A DNA stretch of 19,001 bases, taken from the NCBI GenBank assembly GCA_017695055.1, contig JADILY010000100.1, positions 1 through 19,001 of the forward strand, read 5' to 3'. The stretch comes from Merdivivens faecigallinarum (lineage in GTDB: Bacteria; Bacteroidota; Bacteroidia; Bacteroidales; UBA932). The notes below the pieces were generated by a model, which searched no databases, had not been told where the DNA came from, and saw nothing but the letters and a program-made list of their open reading frames with translations. Shown piece by piece: positions 8,279 through 15,815 of this stretch. The translations under genes and the position numbers were made by a program. Within the stretch, counting starts at the first letter, position 1. Each line of letters begins with the position of its first letter.

Positions 8279-9812
8279 TTTTTTCTTCTTTGTCCTCCCT
8301 TTTCTCCGGTCTCATCTGAGGGAAGAAAAGCACATCCTGTATGGTCGGCGCCCCGGTCATGAACATGGTAAGCCTGTCGATGCCGATTCCCAGTCCGGAT
8401 GTAGGCGGCATTCCGTATTCGAGGGCTCTGATGAAATCCATGTCTATGAACATGGCTTCGTCGTCGCCTTTGTCCTTGAGCCGCAGCTGCTCCTTGAACC
8501 TTTCAAGCTGGTCGATAGGGTCGTTGAGCTCGCTGTATGCGTTGGCGAGTTCCTTTCCGTTCACGAAAAGTTCGAATCTTTCGGTAAGCGAAGGGTCCTT
8601 GCGGTGCCTTTTCGTGAGAGGGGAGGTCTCGACAGGATAATCTATGATATAGGTAGGCTGGATGAGGTTTTTCTCGCAGTATTCGCCGAAAATCGCATCG
8701 ATCAGTTTTCCTGCCCCCATTGCAGGGTCGGTCTCCACTCCGAGCTTTTTGCAGGTTTCCCTGAGCTGTGCTTCGTCCATTCCCTTTACATCCACGCCGG
8801 CAAATTCCTTGATGGCTTCGAGCATCGGCAGGCGGCGGAACGGCGCCTTGAAGGAGATTTTCTTTCCGTCGAGCTCTACGTCCGTCGTCCCGTGAAGCTT
8901 CAACGCTATCTTTTCGAGGAGTTTTTCGACGAATTCCATCATCCAGATATAATCCTTGTAGGCCACGTAAATCTCCACGCAGGTGAATTCCGGATTGTGG
9001 GTCTTGTCCATGCCTTCGTTGCGGAAATTCTTGGCGAATTCGTATACCCCGTTGAAGCCGCCGACTATGAGCCTTTTCAGATACAACTCGTTGGCTATCC
9101 TGAGATAGAGGTCGATGTCAAGCGCATTGTGGTGCGTGATGAACGGCCTTGCATTTGCCCCTCCGGGTATCGATTGCAGGATAGGGGTCTCCACTTCAAG
9201 GCAGCCGGCCTCGTTGAAATATTCCCTCATGGTGGATATGATGATGCTTCTCTTTATGAAAGTATCCCTTACCTGAGGGTTTACAATCAGGTCCACATAC
9301 CTCTGCCTGTATTTCAGTTCCGGGTCGGAAAAGGCGTCGAACACTTCACCGTCCTTCTGTTTTACTATCGGAAGAATCCTCAGCGATTTGCAGAGTACGG
9401 TGAGTTCTTTGGCATGAACGGTCAGTTCTCCGGTCTGGGTTATGAATGCGAAGCCCTTGATGCCGATGATGTCGCCTATGTCGAGAAGTTTCTTGAACAC
9501 GGTGTTGTACATGGTCTTGTCTTCTCCCGGACATATTTCATCCCGCTTTATGTATACTTGGATACGTCCGCTTTCATCCTGCAATTCGATGAACGATGCG
9601 GCTCCCATTATCCTGCGGCTCATGATTCTTCCGGCTATCGTCACATCGGAGAAATTGCCCTTTTCTTCAGAGTAATTCTGTTTTATCTCGGCCGTAGAGG
9701 CATTGACGGGATAAAGGGGGGCAGGGTACGGGTCGATGCCGAGTTCCCTGAGTTTTTGCAGCGAAGCCCTTCTCTGAAGCTCCATTTCGTTAAGATTCTC
9801 CAAGTTGCTCAT
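8268..9812 (-). CDS. lysS: Lysyl-tRNA synthetase, class II
   Basis: Charges tRNA-Lys with lysine. With the ATG at 9812 the protein has 514 residues (E. coli LysS has 505). An in-frame TTG at 9818 would add only two residues; ATG is preferred and sits about 30 bases after the predicted transcript start. An anticodon-binding OB domain occupies about 50-160 (VTIAGRIMSRRIMGAASFIELQD). The class II core has motif 1 around the ETPILQ segment, motif 2 FRNEG (263-267) with HNPEFTCVEIY, and motif 3 GLGIGIDRLTMF with Arg480. The charged KREDKEEKNEE tail is an ordinary extension. It is the first gene of a leftward operon with the methyltransferase, aroE and ssb, and is transcribed divergently from recJ. 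The gene contains no TTA, CTA or TCA codons in frame. Confidence 0.98.
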   Translation of the reverse strand: MSNLENLNEMELQRRASLQKLRELGIDPYPAPLYPVNASTAEIKQNYSEEKGNFSDVTIAGRIMSRRIMGAASFIELQDESGRIQVYIKRDEICPGEDKTMYNTVFKKLLDIGDIIGIKGFAFITQTGELTVHAKELTVLCKSLRILPIVKQKDGEVFDAFSDPELKYRQRYVDLIVNPQVRDTFIKRSIIISTMREYFNEAGCLEVETPILQSIPGGANARPFITHHNALDIDLYLRIANELYLKRLIVGGFNGVYEFAKNFRNEGMDKTHNPEFTCVEIYVAYKDYIWMMEFVEKLLEKIALKLHGTTDVELDGKKISFKAPFRRLPMLEAIKEFAGVDVKGMDEAQLRETCKKLGVETDPAMGAGKLIDAIFGEYCEKNLIQPTYIIDYPVETSPLTKRHRKDPSLTERFELFVNGKELANAYSELNDPIDQLERFKEQLRLKDKGDDEAMFIDMDFIRALEYGMPPTSGLGIGIDRLTMFMTGAPTIQDVLFFPQMRPEKREDKEEKNEE

Positions 9813-9829
9813 ATTCAAAATATGTTTTA

Positions 9830-9844
9830 TATTTTATTAAAATA
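9830..9844. repeat. A/T-only inverted repeat in the lysS leader
   Basis: Arms of seven bases, TATTTTA at 9830-9836 and TAAAATA at 9838-9844, are separated by one base. It lies between the predicted lysS transcription start and its ATG. It could be an operator or simply reflect the A/T-rich gap; being all A/T, chance is quite possible. Confidence 0.3.
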
Positions 9845-9849
9845 AACCA

Positions 9850-9881
9850 CAAATTTACTCAAAAAATGGTAACTTTGCCAA
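9850..9881 (-). promoter_or_regulatory. Likely Bacteroidota promoter for lysS
   Basis: On the minus strand TAAATTTG (9857 down to 9850) is an exact TAnnTTTG match. A TTG (9881 to 9879), about 21 bases upstream, can serve as the -33 element. Predicted transcription starts near 9843, giving a leader of about 30 bases before the ATG at 9812. Its -33 region overlaps the recJ -7 box on the other strand. Confidence 0.55.
9870..9877 (+). promoter_or_regulatory. recJ -7 promoter element (TAACTTTG)
   Basis: An exact match to the Bacteroidota -7 consensus TAnnTTTG on the plus strand, ending only eight bases before the recJ ATG at 9886. No clear TTTG lies at the expected -33 position. Transcription would begin within a few bases of the start codon, making the mRNA leaderless or nearly so. 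Confidence 0.55.
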
Positions 9882-9885
9882 CGAT

Positions 9886-11622
9886 ATGGCTATAACGAAA
9901 AAATGGGTATTGAAACGGCCGGAAGATCCAGAAATCGTCGGCCGTCTTTCTACGGAGCTCGGTATCGACAGGGTTCTTGCCGAGTTGCTCGTACAGCGCG
10001 GCATTACCACCTTCGAGGCCGCACGGGAGTTTTTCCGTCCGGACCTGTCGAGGTTGCACGACCCGTTTTTGATGAAGGATATGGACAAGGCTGTGGCCCG
10101 GCTCGGAAAGGCCGTCTCCGAAGGTGAGAAGATACTTGTCTACGGGGATTATGATGTCGACGGCACTACCGCCGTGGCTTTGGTCTATTCCTTCCTGTCG
10201 TCGCTTACACCTAATGCGGATTTCTATATTCCGGACAGGTATGTCGACGGTTATGGCCTGTCTTACAGGGGGTTGGACTGGGCAAAAGAGCACGGTTTCA
10301 CCCTCGTGATAACCCTCGATTGCGGCATAAAGGCCAATGCGAAAGTCGATTATGCAAGGGAAATGGGGCTCGATATCATCATCTGCGACCATCACCTTCC
10401 GGAGAGCGAACTCCCGGCGGCCGTTGCGGTACTCGACCCGAAAAGGTCGGATTGCGGCTATCCTTTCGACGATTTGTCGGGTTGCGGCGTGGGTTTCAAA
10501 CTGGTGCAGGCATACGCCGCCACCTACGGCATCCCCTTCGAGAAAATCCTCCAGTATCTTGATTTGCTGGCGGTAAGCATAGCGGCGGATCTTGTTTCGG
10601 TAGTCGATGAAAACAGGATTCTCGCATATTTCGGTCTGAAACAGATTAACGAATCCCCGCGCAAAGGACTTCTGTCGATGATAAGGTTTTCCGGTCTCGA
10701 CCGTTGCAAGATTACGATAGACGACATTGTATTCAAGATAGGCCCGAGAATCAATGCGGCCGGGAGGATGGAGTCCGGGCGCCGAGCGGTAGAGCTCCTT
10801 GTATGCGACGATGACGAGGTCGCAAACAGAATCGGGAAGGAGATAAACGAGTACAATAACGAGCGCAAGAGCATAGACCGCGAAATAACCGAGGAGGCCA
10901 AGGAGATGGTAAGGGCCTCGGCCGATTTTGCGAAGAGCAGTTCTACGGTGGTTTACAATCCGGAGTGGCACCGCGGGGTCGTGGGGATAGTGGCATCGAG
11001 GCTGGTTGAAGCGTTCTACAAGCCGACAATAGTACTGACGAGCTCGCAGAACGGGCTTATAACAGGCTCGGCGCGCAGTGTCGCCGGCTTCGACCTTTAT
11101 GAAGCCATAGAAAGCTGTTCCGACCTTCTCGAAAATTTCGGAGGGCATATCTATGCAGCCGGACTTACCTTGAAGGAAGAAAATCTCAAGGAATTCAGCC
11201 GCCGTTTCGAGGAATACGTGTCGGCGCATATTTCGCGGGAGACCATCACCCCTGTGGTAAATATAGATTCTTATCTGAATTTCAATCAGATAACTCCTAA
11301 ATTTTTCAGGATACTGAAACAGTTCCAGCCTTTCGGGCCGGGCAATACCGCGCCTATGTTCATGACCGAAAACGTTTATGACAACGGGAACGGCAGAAGG
11401 GTGGGGGCCGATGCCGGGCATCTTAAACTGGAACTTATACAGGAAGACCAGCCGTACAGGCACATTTCGGCCATAGCTTTCAACCGCTCGGAGCATTTCG
11501 AGCATCTTGCGGCCGGCAATCCCATCGATGTCTGCTACTCGATAGTGGAAAACTATTACAGGGGGAATGCCACGATACAGTTGAGGATTGCCGACATCAA
11601 GGCACGTGAGGACATCATCTGA
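9886..11622 (+). CDS. recJ: Single-stranded-DNA-specific 5'-3' exonuclease RecJ
   Basis: RecJ degrades single-stranded DNA 5' to 3' in recombination and mismatch repair. The 578-residue protein is a DHH/DHHA1 phosphoesterase, close to the E. coli length of 577. The manganese-binding core has DYDVDG (88-93), Asp145 in VITLDCG, DHH (168-170) and Asp184 in AVLDP. The DHHA1 half has His362-Arg363-Gly364 (WHRGVVGIVASRL) and the GGH motif (419-421) in FGGHIYAAG. A C-terminal OB-like domain binds DNA. The start is supported by the family-typical KKWVLKRP at the N-terminus and LAELLVQRGITTFEAA soon after. It is divergent from lysS. Its last 8 bases overlap the end of aroK on the opposite strand, and no terminator hairpin with a U-run lies between them. 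Confidence 0.97.
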   Translation: MAITKKWVLKRPEDPEIVGRLSTELGIDRVLAELLVQRGITTFEAAREFFRPDLSRLHDPFLMKDMDKAVARLGKAVSEGEKILVYGDYDVDGTTAVALVYSFLSSLTPNADFYIPDRYVDGYGLSYRGLDWAKEHGFTLVITLDCGIKANAKVDYAREMGLDIIICDHHLPESELPAAVAVLDPKRSDCGYPFDDLSGCGVGFKLVQAYAATYGIPFEKILQYLDLLAVSIAADLVSVVDENRILAYFGLKQINESPRKGLLSMIRFSGLDRCKITIDDIVFKIGPRINAAGRMESGRRAVELLVCDDDEVANRIGKEINEYNNERKSIDREITEEAKEMVRASADFAKSSSTVVYNPEWHRGVVGIVASRLVEAFYKPTIVLTSSQNGLITGSARSVAGFDLYEAIESCSDLLENFGGHIYAAGLTLKEENLKEFSRRFEEYVSAHISRETITPVVNIDSYLNFNQITPKFFRILKQFQPFGPGNTAPMFMTENVYDNGNGRRVGADAGHLKLELIQEDQPYRHISAIAFNRSEHFEHLAAGNPIDVCYSIVENYYRGNATIQLRIADIKAREDII

Positions 11623-12160
11623 TTGGGGAAAGTCCTTTCACGATGGCTTCCTCCAGTCCGGAAGGACTGACGATGAGCCTTGCGCAGTTCCCGTATGCCG
11701 CCTCCCTTTCGGAGAGCAGTTGCCTTACCCGCGTTTCCAAATCATATCCGGCGAGCATGGGCCTGCCAGCAGTGCCGTCTTCCTTCAGGTTGGCGATGAG
11801 TTCTTCTGGGGAACATTTGATATATATCGGGAAAGTCCGTTCCTTTATGAGCGTGGCCGTGGCTTTGTAAGTGACGGCCCCTCCTCCGAGGGCGAATATC
11901 AGGCTTTTTGCCTTGCCGTCTCCGTCCCTTTTCCAATCGGCACGGCCTCCGTACGACCGGACTGTCCTGTCTATATAGCGGTATTCGATTTCCCGGAATC
12001 CGGTTTCTCCGTACCGGGAAAATATTTCCGTAACGGTCATTCCTTCCCCTTTTTCCACGAGGATGTCGGAATCTGCGAAATCACAGCCGAGCTTCCCTGC
12101 TATGTGTTTTCCGATGCTGCTTTTTCCGCATCCCATGAAGCCTATGAGGGTGAAAATCAT
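11615..12160 (-). CDS. aroK: Shikimate kinase
   Basis: Phosphorylates shikimate at the 3-hydroxyl using ATP. From the ATG at 12160 the protein has 181 residues and begins MIFTLIGFMG, as in the family. An upstream in-frame ATG at 12208 would overlap the end of parC and add 16 unrelated residues, so I reject it. The P-loop GFMGCGKSS spans 7-15. Substrate-binding residues are Asp30-x-Asp32 (DSD), Arg56 in FRE and GGG at 92-94. The lid has Arg133 in GRPML, and REAAYGNCA (152-160) is the adenine-side helix. About 15 extra residues sit between FRE and GGG compared with E. coli AroK. It starts 26 bases after parC and is the last gene of the leftward cluster. Its 3' end overlaps recJ by 8 bases, convergently. 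Confidence 0.95.
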   Translation of the reverse strand: MIFTLIGFMGCGKSSIGKHIAGKLGCDFADSDILVEKGEGMTVTEIFSRYGETGFREIEYRYIDRTVRSYGGRADWKRDGDGKAKSLIFALGGGAVTYKATATLIKERTFPIYIKCSPEELIANLKEDGTAGRPMLAGYDLETRVRQLLSEREAAYGNCARLIVSPSGLEEAIVKGLSPIR

Positions 12161-12186
12161 GATGTCTTGAACCCGGAACGCTGTTT

Positions 12187-14868
12187 TCAGAACAATGTGC
12201 CTTCCCATTCGTCGCCAGGGGCTTCCGTGTCTCCCGTGTCTCCCGTTTCGGAAACGGTGTCCGGTTCCGGTGCATCCATTAGCGAGGTATCCGGGACGGG
12301 ACTGGTGTCAGGGGCTATATCGCTATCAGTGACAGGGTCGGAAGCCGGGGCTGGGTCGGTGAATCCGATGGTGTCGACGATGTAGTTCGTCGCTCTCTTC
12401 CCTTTGGCCGTGAAAAGTTTCTTGCCTATGAATGTTTCGGCATCTATTATCTCAGGAGCCCGGCCGCTGTTCTTTCCTCCGAAGACAATTTCGATCCGCG
12501 GCCTTTCGTCCTCGGACACCGCTACCAGGTATGAGCCGGCCTTGTCCGGAATGAAGCTGCCGTGCTGGTTCTTGTCTATGCCGAAGCGCTTTATGTAGAA
12601 CGAGCCGGCTTCGCCGTCGAAATATATTACCGTGAAAGTCCTGTTCACGTCAAGTTTTTCAACTATGAGCAAATCTCCCTGATACCTGTTGCTCAGGTCG
12701 TAGTTGGTGGTGTAGAACGTACCGTCCTTGCAGATGGCAAGTATCCTGTCGTCATCGGAAAATTCGCCGAGGAGCTTTCCTCTGGAGTCTTCGTTCAGCC
12801 TGTTTATGTCCTGGTCGAACCATATCGACTTGCCGCCGATTGTGGATGTGCCCTTGGATTTGAGGACTATGCGGGAAATCTGGTTCTTCGTAAGGATGTT
12901 CCCCATTGCCGCACGTCCCTTTATCGCGAGGGAGGCGAAATCGAATTCGTCGCTGAGTTTTTTCAGTTTCGCCTTCGCCTTGAAATATACTTTCAGGGTT
13001 TCGGCTTCCCCGTTCGGATTGGCGGTGAACCAGAGTACTGACGAATCGGGGGTCCCCTGGGTGAGGTCGTATTCCTTGTCCCTCGTTATCCCGCCTACGG
13101 CAAAACGCTTCGCATACGCCGTACCTGCCTTTCCGTCCCTGTAAACGGCATTGTATATGGTCCTTGTGTCGTTCCTGTTGAATACGGCCGCATAGATGAT
13201 GTTCTTTCCGATGAAAGCCTTTTCCTGTACCTTGGTGATGATGTATTTTCCGTTTTTCATGAAAACGATTATCTCATCCATGTCGGAGCAGTCGCAGACA
13301 TATTCGCCGTTGTCCTCCTTTTTGAGGCCGGTGCCGATGAAACCCTCGGACTTGTTCACATACAGTTTGGCATTGGCGGTGCGCACCCTCGAAACCTCGA
13401 TGTTTTCGAAGTTCGCGATTCTTGTCATGCGCGGGTGGTCCTTGCCGTATTTCTTCTTCAGGTTCTCGTACCATTTGATGGTGAATTCGGTTATGTGTTC
13501 GAGATTGTACCGGCATTCTTCCATTTCCTGTTCGAGGGCCTTTATCTTTTCATCGACGGCCTTGACATCGAATTTCGAGATTTTCCTGACTGGCTTTTCG
13601 ACAAGTTTTCCTATGTCCTCCATTGTTATGTCCCTGCGGAGCAGGCTGCGGTAACGGTTCATTTCTTCGAAAGTCTCTCCGAGCTGTTCTTCCCATGTCC
13701 GCGCATCGTCCTTTTCGAGGATTTTGTAAACCCTTTTTTCAAAGAAAATTTTCTCCAACGAAGAATAATGCCACTCGTTTTCAAGTTCCCCGAGGCGTAT
13801 TTCTATCTCCTTCCCCAGAAGGTCTCTGGTGTGTTCGGTGTTGTACCGCAGCAGTTCGTCCGTGTTTGTGAAGAAAGGCTTGTCATCCTTTATCACGCAC
13901 ATGTTGGGACTTATCGAGGTCTCGCAGTCGGTGAATGCGTAGAGGGCGTCGATAGTCTTGTCGGGGGATACGTCGTTGTTGAGGTGGATGACAATCTCGG
14001 CGACCTTGGTGGAAAAATTTTCCACTTTCTTGACTTTTATTTTCCCGCTGTCGTTCGCTTTCAGTATGCTGTCTATCAGTACGGGCACTGTCTTCCCGTA
14101 TGGGACTTCACGGATGACGAGGGTCTTCTTGTCGAGTTTCTCGATGTTTACGCGCACCCTGACACTGCCCCCGCGGCTGCCCTTGTTGTATTTCGAGCAG
14201 TCTGCGGTGCCTCCCGTAGGAAAATCAGGATACAGTTCGAAGTCTTTTCCCTTGAGGCAGGCTATGGATGCGTCGATGAGGTCGTTGAAATTGTGGGGGA
14301 GGATTTTCGAGGCGAGTCCGACGGCAATCCCTTCGGCTCCCTGGGCGAGCAGAAGCGGGAATTTGGCCGGAAGTTCGACAGGTTCCTGGTTACGGCCGTC
14401 GTATGAATTCATCCATTCGGTCGTTTTTGGGTTGAACAGGATTTCATTGGCGAATTTCGTGAGCCTTGCCTCGATGTACCTCGGGGCCGCATTCGGGTCT
14501 CCCGTAATGATGTTTCCCCAGTTTCCCTGGCAGTCTATGAGCAGGTTTTTCTGTCCCAACTGTACGAGGGCCGCGCCGATTGAAGCGTCTCCGTGAGGGT
14601 GGTACTTCATGGCTTCCCCGACCAGTGAGGCGACTTTGGTATATCTTCCGTCATCGGCCTTCTTCATCGCGTGGAGGATTCTTCTCTGTACAGGTTTCAG
14701 CCCGTCTCCGATATGGGGGACGGCCCTTTCGAGTATGACGTATGAAGCATAGTCGAGGAACCACTCCCTGAACATTCCGGACAATTTGTATCTGTTGTTG
14801 TCGGACTGTCTGGTGAGGTCGTCGAATTTTCCGGAAGGGTAGTTGTCTATAGTCGTTTCGTCGCTCAT
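12187..14868 (-). CDS. parC: DNA topoisomerase IV subunit A (type IIA topoisomerase A subunit)
   Basis: The DNA-breaking subunit of a type IIA topoisomerase, 893 residues. The winged-helix/tower core includes DGLKPVQRRIL (55-65), YHPHGD (89-94) and the catalytic Arg130-Tyr131 in AAPRYIEARL. KFPLLLAQGAEGIAVGLASKILPHN follows. A coiled-coil stretch (about 455-500) precedes a C-terminal beta-pinwheel (about 515-835). No GyrA box (QRRGGKG) is visible, and HPHGDASIGxALVQLGQK is the Bacteroidota ParC form, so topoisomerase IV is preferred over gyrase. Residues 95 and 99, equivalent to GyrA Ser83 and Asp87, are both Ala. The last 57 residues form an acidic Asp/Thr/Pro/Ser tail without Lys or Arg that ends GTLF. 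The subunit B gene is not in the window. It lies 42 bases after era and 26 bases before aroK in the same direction. Confidence 0.92.
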   Translation of the reverse strand: MSDETTIDNYPSGKFDDLTRQSDNNRYKLSGMFREWFLDYASYVILERAVPHIGDGLKPVQRRILHAMKKADDGRYTKVASLVGEAMKYHPHGDASIGAALVQLGQKNLLIDCQGNWGNIITGDPNAAPRYIEARLTKFANEILFNPKTTEWMNSYDGRNQEPVELPAKFPLLLAQGAEGIAVGLASKILPHNFNDLIDASIACLKGKDFELYPDFPTGGTADCSKYNKGSRGGSVRVRVNIEKLDKKTLVIREVPYGKTVPVLIDSILKANDSGKIKVKKVENFSTKVAEIVIHLNNDVSPDKTIDALYAFTDCETSISPNMCVIKDDKPFFTNTDELLRYNTEHTRDLLGKEIEIRLGELENEWHYSSLEKIFFEKRVYKILEKDDARTWEEQLGETFEEMNRYRSLLRRDITMEDIGKLVEKPVRKISKFDVKAVDEKIKALEQEMEECRYNLEHITEFTIKWYENLKKKYGKDHPRMTRIANFENIEVSRVRTANAKLYVNKSEGFIGTGLKKEDNGEYVCDCSDMDEIIVFMKNGKYIITKVQEKAFIGKNIIYAAVFNRNDTRTIYNAVYRDGKAGTAYAKRFAVGGITRDKEYDLTQGTPDSSVLWFTANPNGEAETLKVYFKAKAKLKKLSDEFDFASLAIKGRAAMGNILTKNQISRIVLKSKGTSTIGGKSIWFDQDINRLNEDSRGKLLGEFSDDDRILAICKDGTFYTTNYDLSNRYQGDLLIVEKLDVNRTFTVIYFDGEAGSFYIKRFGIDKNQHGSFIPDKAGSYLVAVSEDERPRIEIVFGGKNSGRAPEIIDAETFIGKKLFTAKGKRATNYIVDTIGFTDPAPASDPVTDSDIAPDTSPVPDTSLMDAPEPDTVSETGDTGDTEAPGDEWEGTLF

Positions 14869-14910
14869 ATTGCCTCTGCCTTTAAATTTTATTTACGGTT
14901 CGTATTGTTT

Positions 14911-15813
14911 TTACGATTCATACCCGAACCGTTTCAATTCCTTTTTCTCGTTTCTCCAGTCGGGCTCCACTTTTACGAAAAGTTCCAGGAAGACCTTCTT
15001 TTCGAAAAAATCTTCCATGTCCAGACGGGCTTCTGTGCCTATCTTCTTCAGCATCGAGCCCTTCTTGCCTATGATTATCCCTTTCTGGCTGTCGCGCATG
15101 ACGTTTATCACGGCGTTGATATCGTATCTGTCCCTGCTTTCCTTGAAACGCTCTATGGTAACTTCGCAGCTGTAAGGGACTTCCTGGGAACAGTTGAGGA
15201 AGATTTTTTCCCTGATGATTTCAGAAGCGAAGAACCGCAGGCTTTTGTCCGTGAAAGTCTCTTTGTCGAACCACGCCGGAGCTTCCGGCAGATTCGCCAA
15301 TATGGAGTCGAAGACATTTTCGAGATTGAACTTCTCCTTTGCCGAAACCGGGATAATGGTGGCATCCGGCAGTTCCTTCCTCCATTCTTCCATCATTCCC
15401 ATGACCGCGGCCTGGTCGCTGATGTCTATTTTGTTGAGGACTATGATTACCGGACATGCTATTTTCTTCAGTTTTTCGATATATCCGTAGTTCTTGTCCC
15501 TCTTTTCCACGGTATCGGTAACATACAGGATGATGTCGGCATCGCTCAGGGCCGTATCGACAAAGTCGAGCATGTCTTCCTGAAGACGGTATGCGGGTTT
15601 CAGGATTCCCGGAGTGTCGGAGTACACTATCTGGTAGTTTTCCCCGTTCACTATCCCCATGATTCTGTGCCTTGTCGTCTGTGCCTTTGCCGTGACTATG
15701 GAAAGCTTTTCGCCTACGAGGGCGTTCATAAGGGTCGATTTCCCCACATTCGGATTTCCGATGATGTTTACGAAACCGGCCCTGTGCCTTTTGATTTGAG
15801 GTTGAGAATCCAT
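14911..15813 (-). CDS. era: GTPase Era, 16S rRNA maturation
   Basis: Era binds the 3' end of 16S rRNA and aids 30S subunit assembly. From the ATG at 15813 it has 300 residues, the usual size. GTPase motifs: G1 GNPNVGKS (19-26), G2 Thr46-Thr47, G3 DTPG (66-69), G4 NKID (127-130), G5 SAK (157-159). The C-terminal KH domain has the RNA-binding loop GKKG (249-252) in GIIIGKKGSMLKKIG. A longer frame starting at 15870 adds 19 residues inside rluB and lacks family resemblance, so I reject it. The start overlaps the rluB stop by one base (TAATG), which suggests translational coupling with the upstream pseudouridine synthase, another ribosome-maturation protein. Confidence 0.97.
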   Translation of the reverse strand: MDSQPQIKRHRAGFVNIIGNPNVGKSTLMNALVGEKLSIVTAKAQTTRHRIMGIVNGENYQIVYSDTPGILKPAYRLQEDMLDFVDTALSDADIILYVTDTVEKRDKNYGYIEKLKKIACPVIIVLNKIDISDQAAVMGMMEEWRKELPDATIIPVSAKEKFNLENVFDSILANLPEAPAWFDKETFTDKSLRFFASEIIREKIFLNCSQEVPYSCEVTIERFKESRDRYDINAVINVMRDSQKGIIIGKKGSMLKKIGTEARLDMEDFFEKKVFLELFVKVEPDWRNEKKELKRFGYES

Positions 15814-15815
15814 TA
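15811..15815 (-). other. TAATG stop/start overlap, rluB to era
   Basis: The rluB stop TAA (15815-15813) shares its last base with the era ATG (15813-15811). This arrangement permits termination-reinitiation and fixes the era start. Confidence 0.85.

Noticed and set aside
8118..9845. A 575-codon open frame on the plus strand opposite lysS
   Set aside because: It shares codon boundaries with lysS, its translation has no recognisable domain, and it is explained by the absence of TTA, CTA and TCA codons in lysS.
9859..11505. A 548-codon open frame on the minus strand opposite recJ
   Set aside because: It is a codon-aligned shadow of recJ, which has full-length catalytic motifs; the antisense product resembles nothing.
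11654..11669. Perfect hairpin CAGTCC-GGAA-GGACTG just after recJ, considered as a terminator
   Set aside because: The stem is only 6 bp, no T-run follows on either strand, and it lies inside the aroK coding sequence.
12161..12208. Upstream in-frame ATG at 12208 extending aroK by 16 residues
   Set aside because: It overlaps the end of parC, and family members start directly with the strand leading to the P-loop, matching the ATG at 12160.
12243..12257. Hairpin CCGTTT-CGG-AAACGG with adjacent 9-base tandem GTGTCTCCC near the parC end
   Set aside because: It is coding (the Thr/Gly/Asp tail of ParC) and has no U-run; the low-complexity codons explain it.
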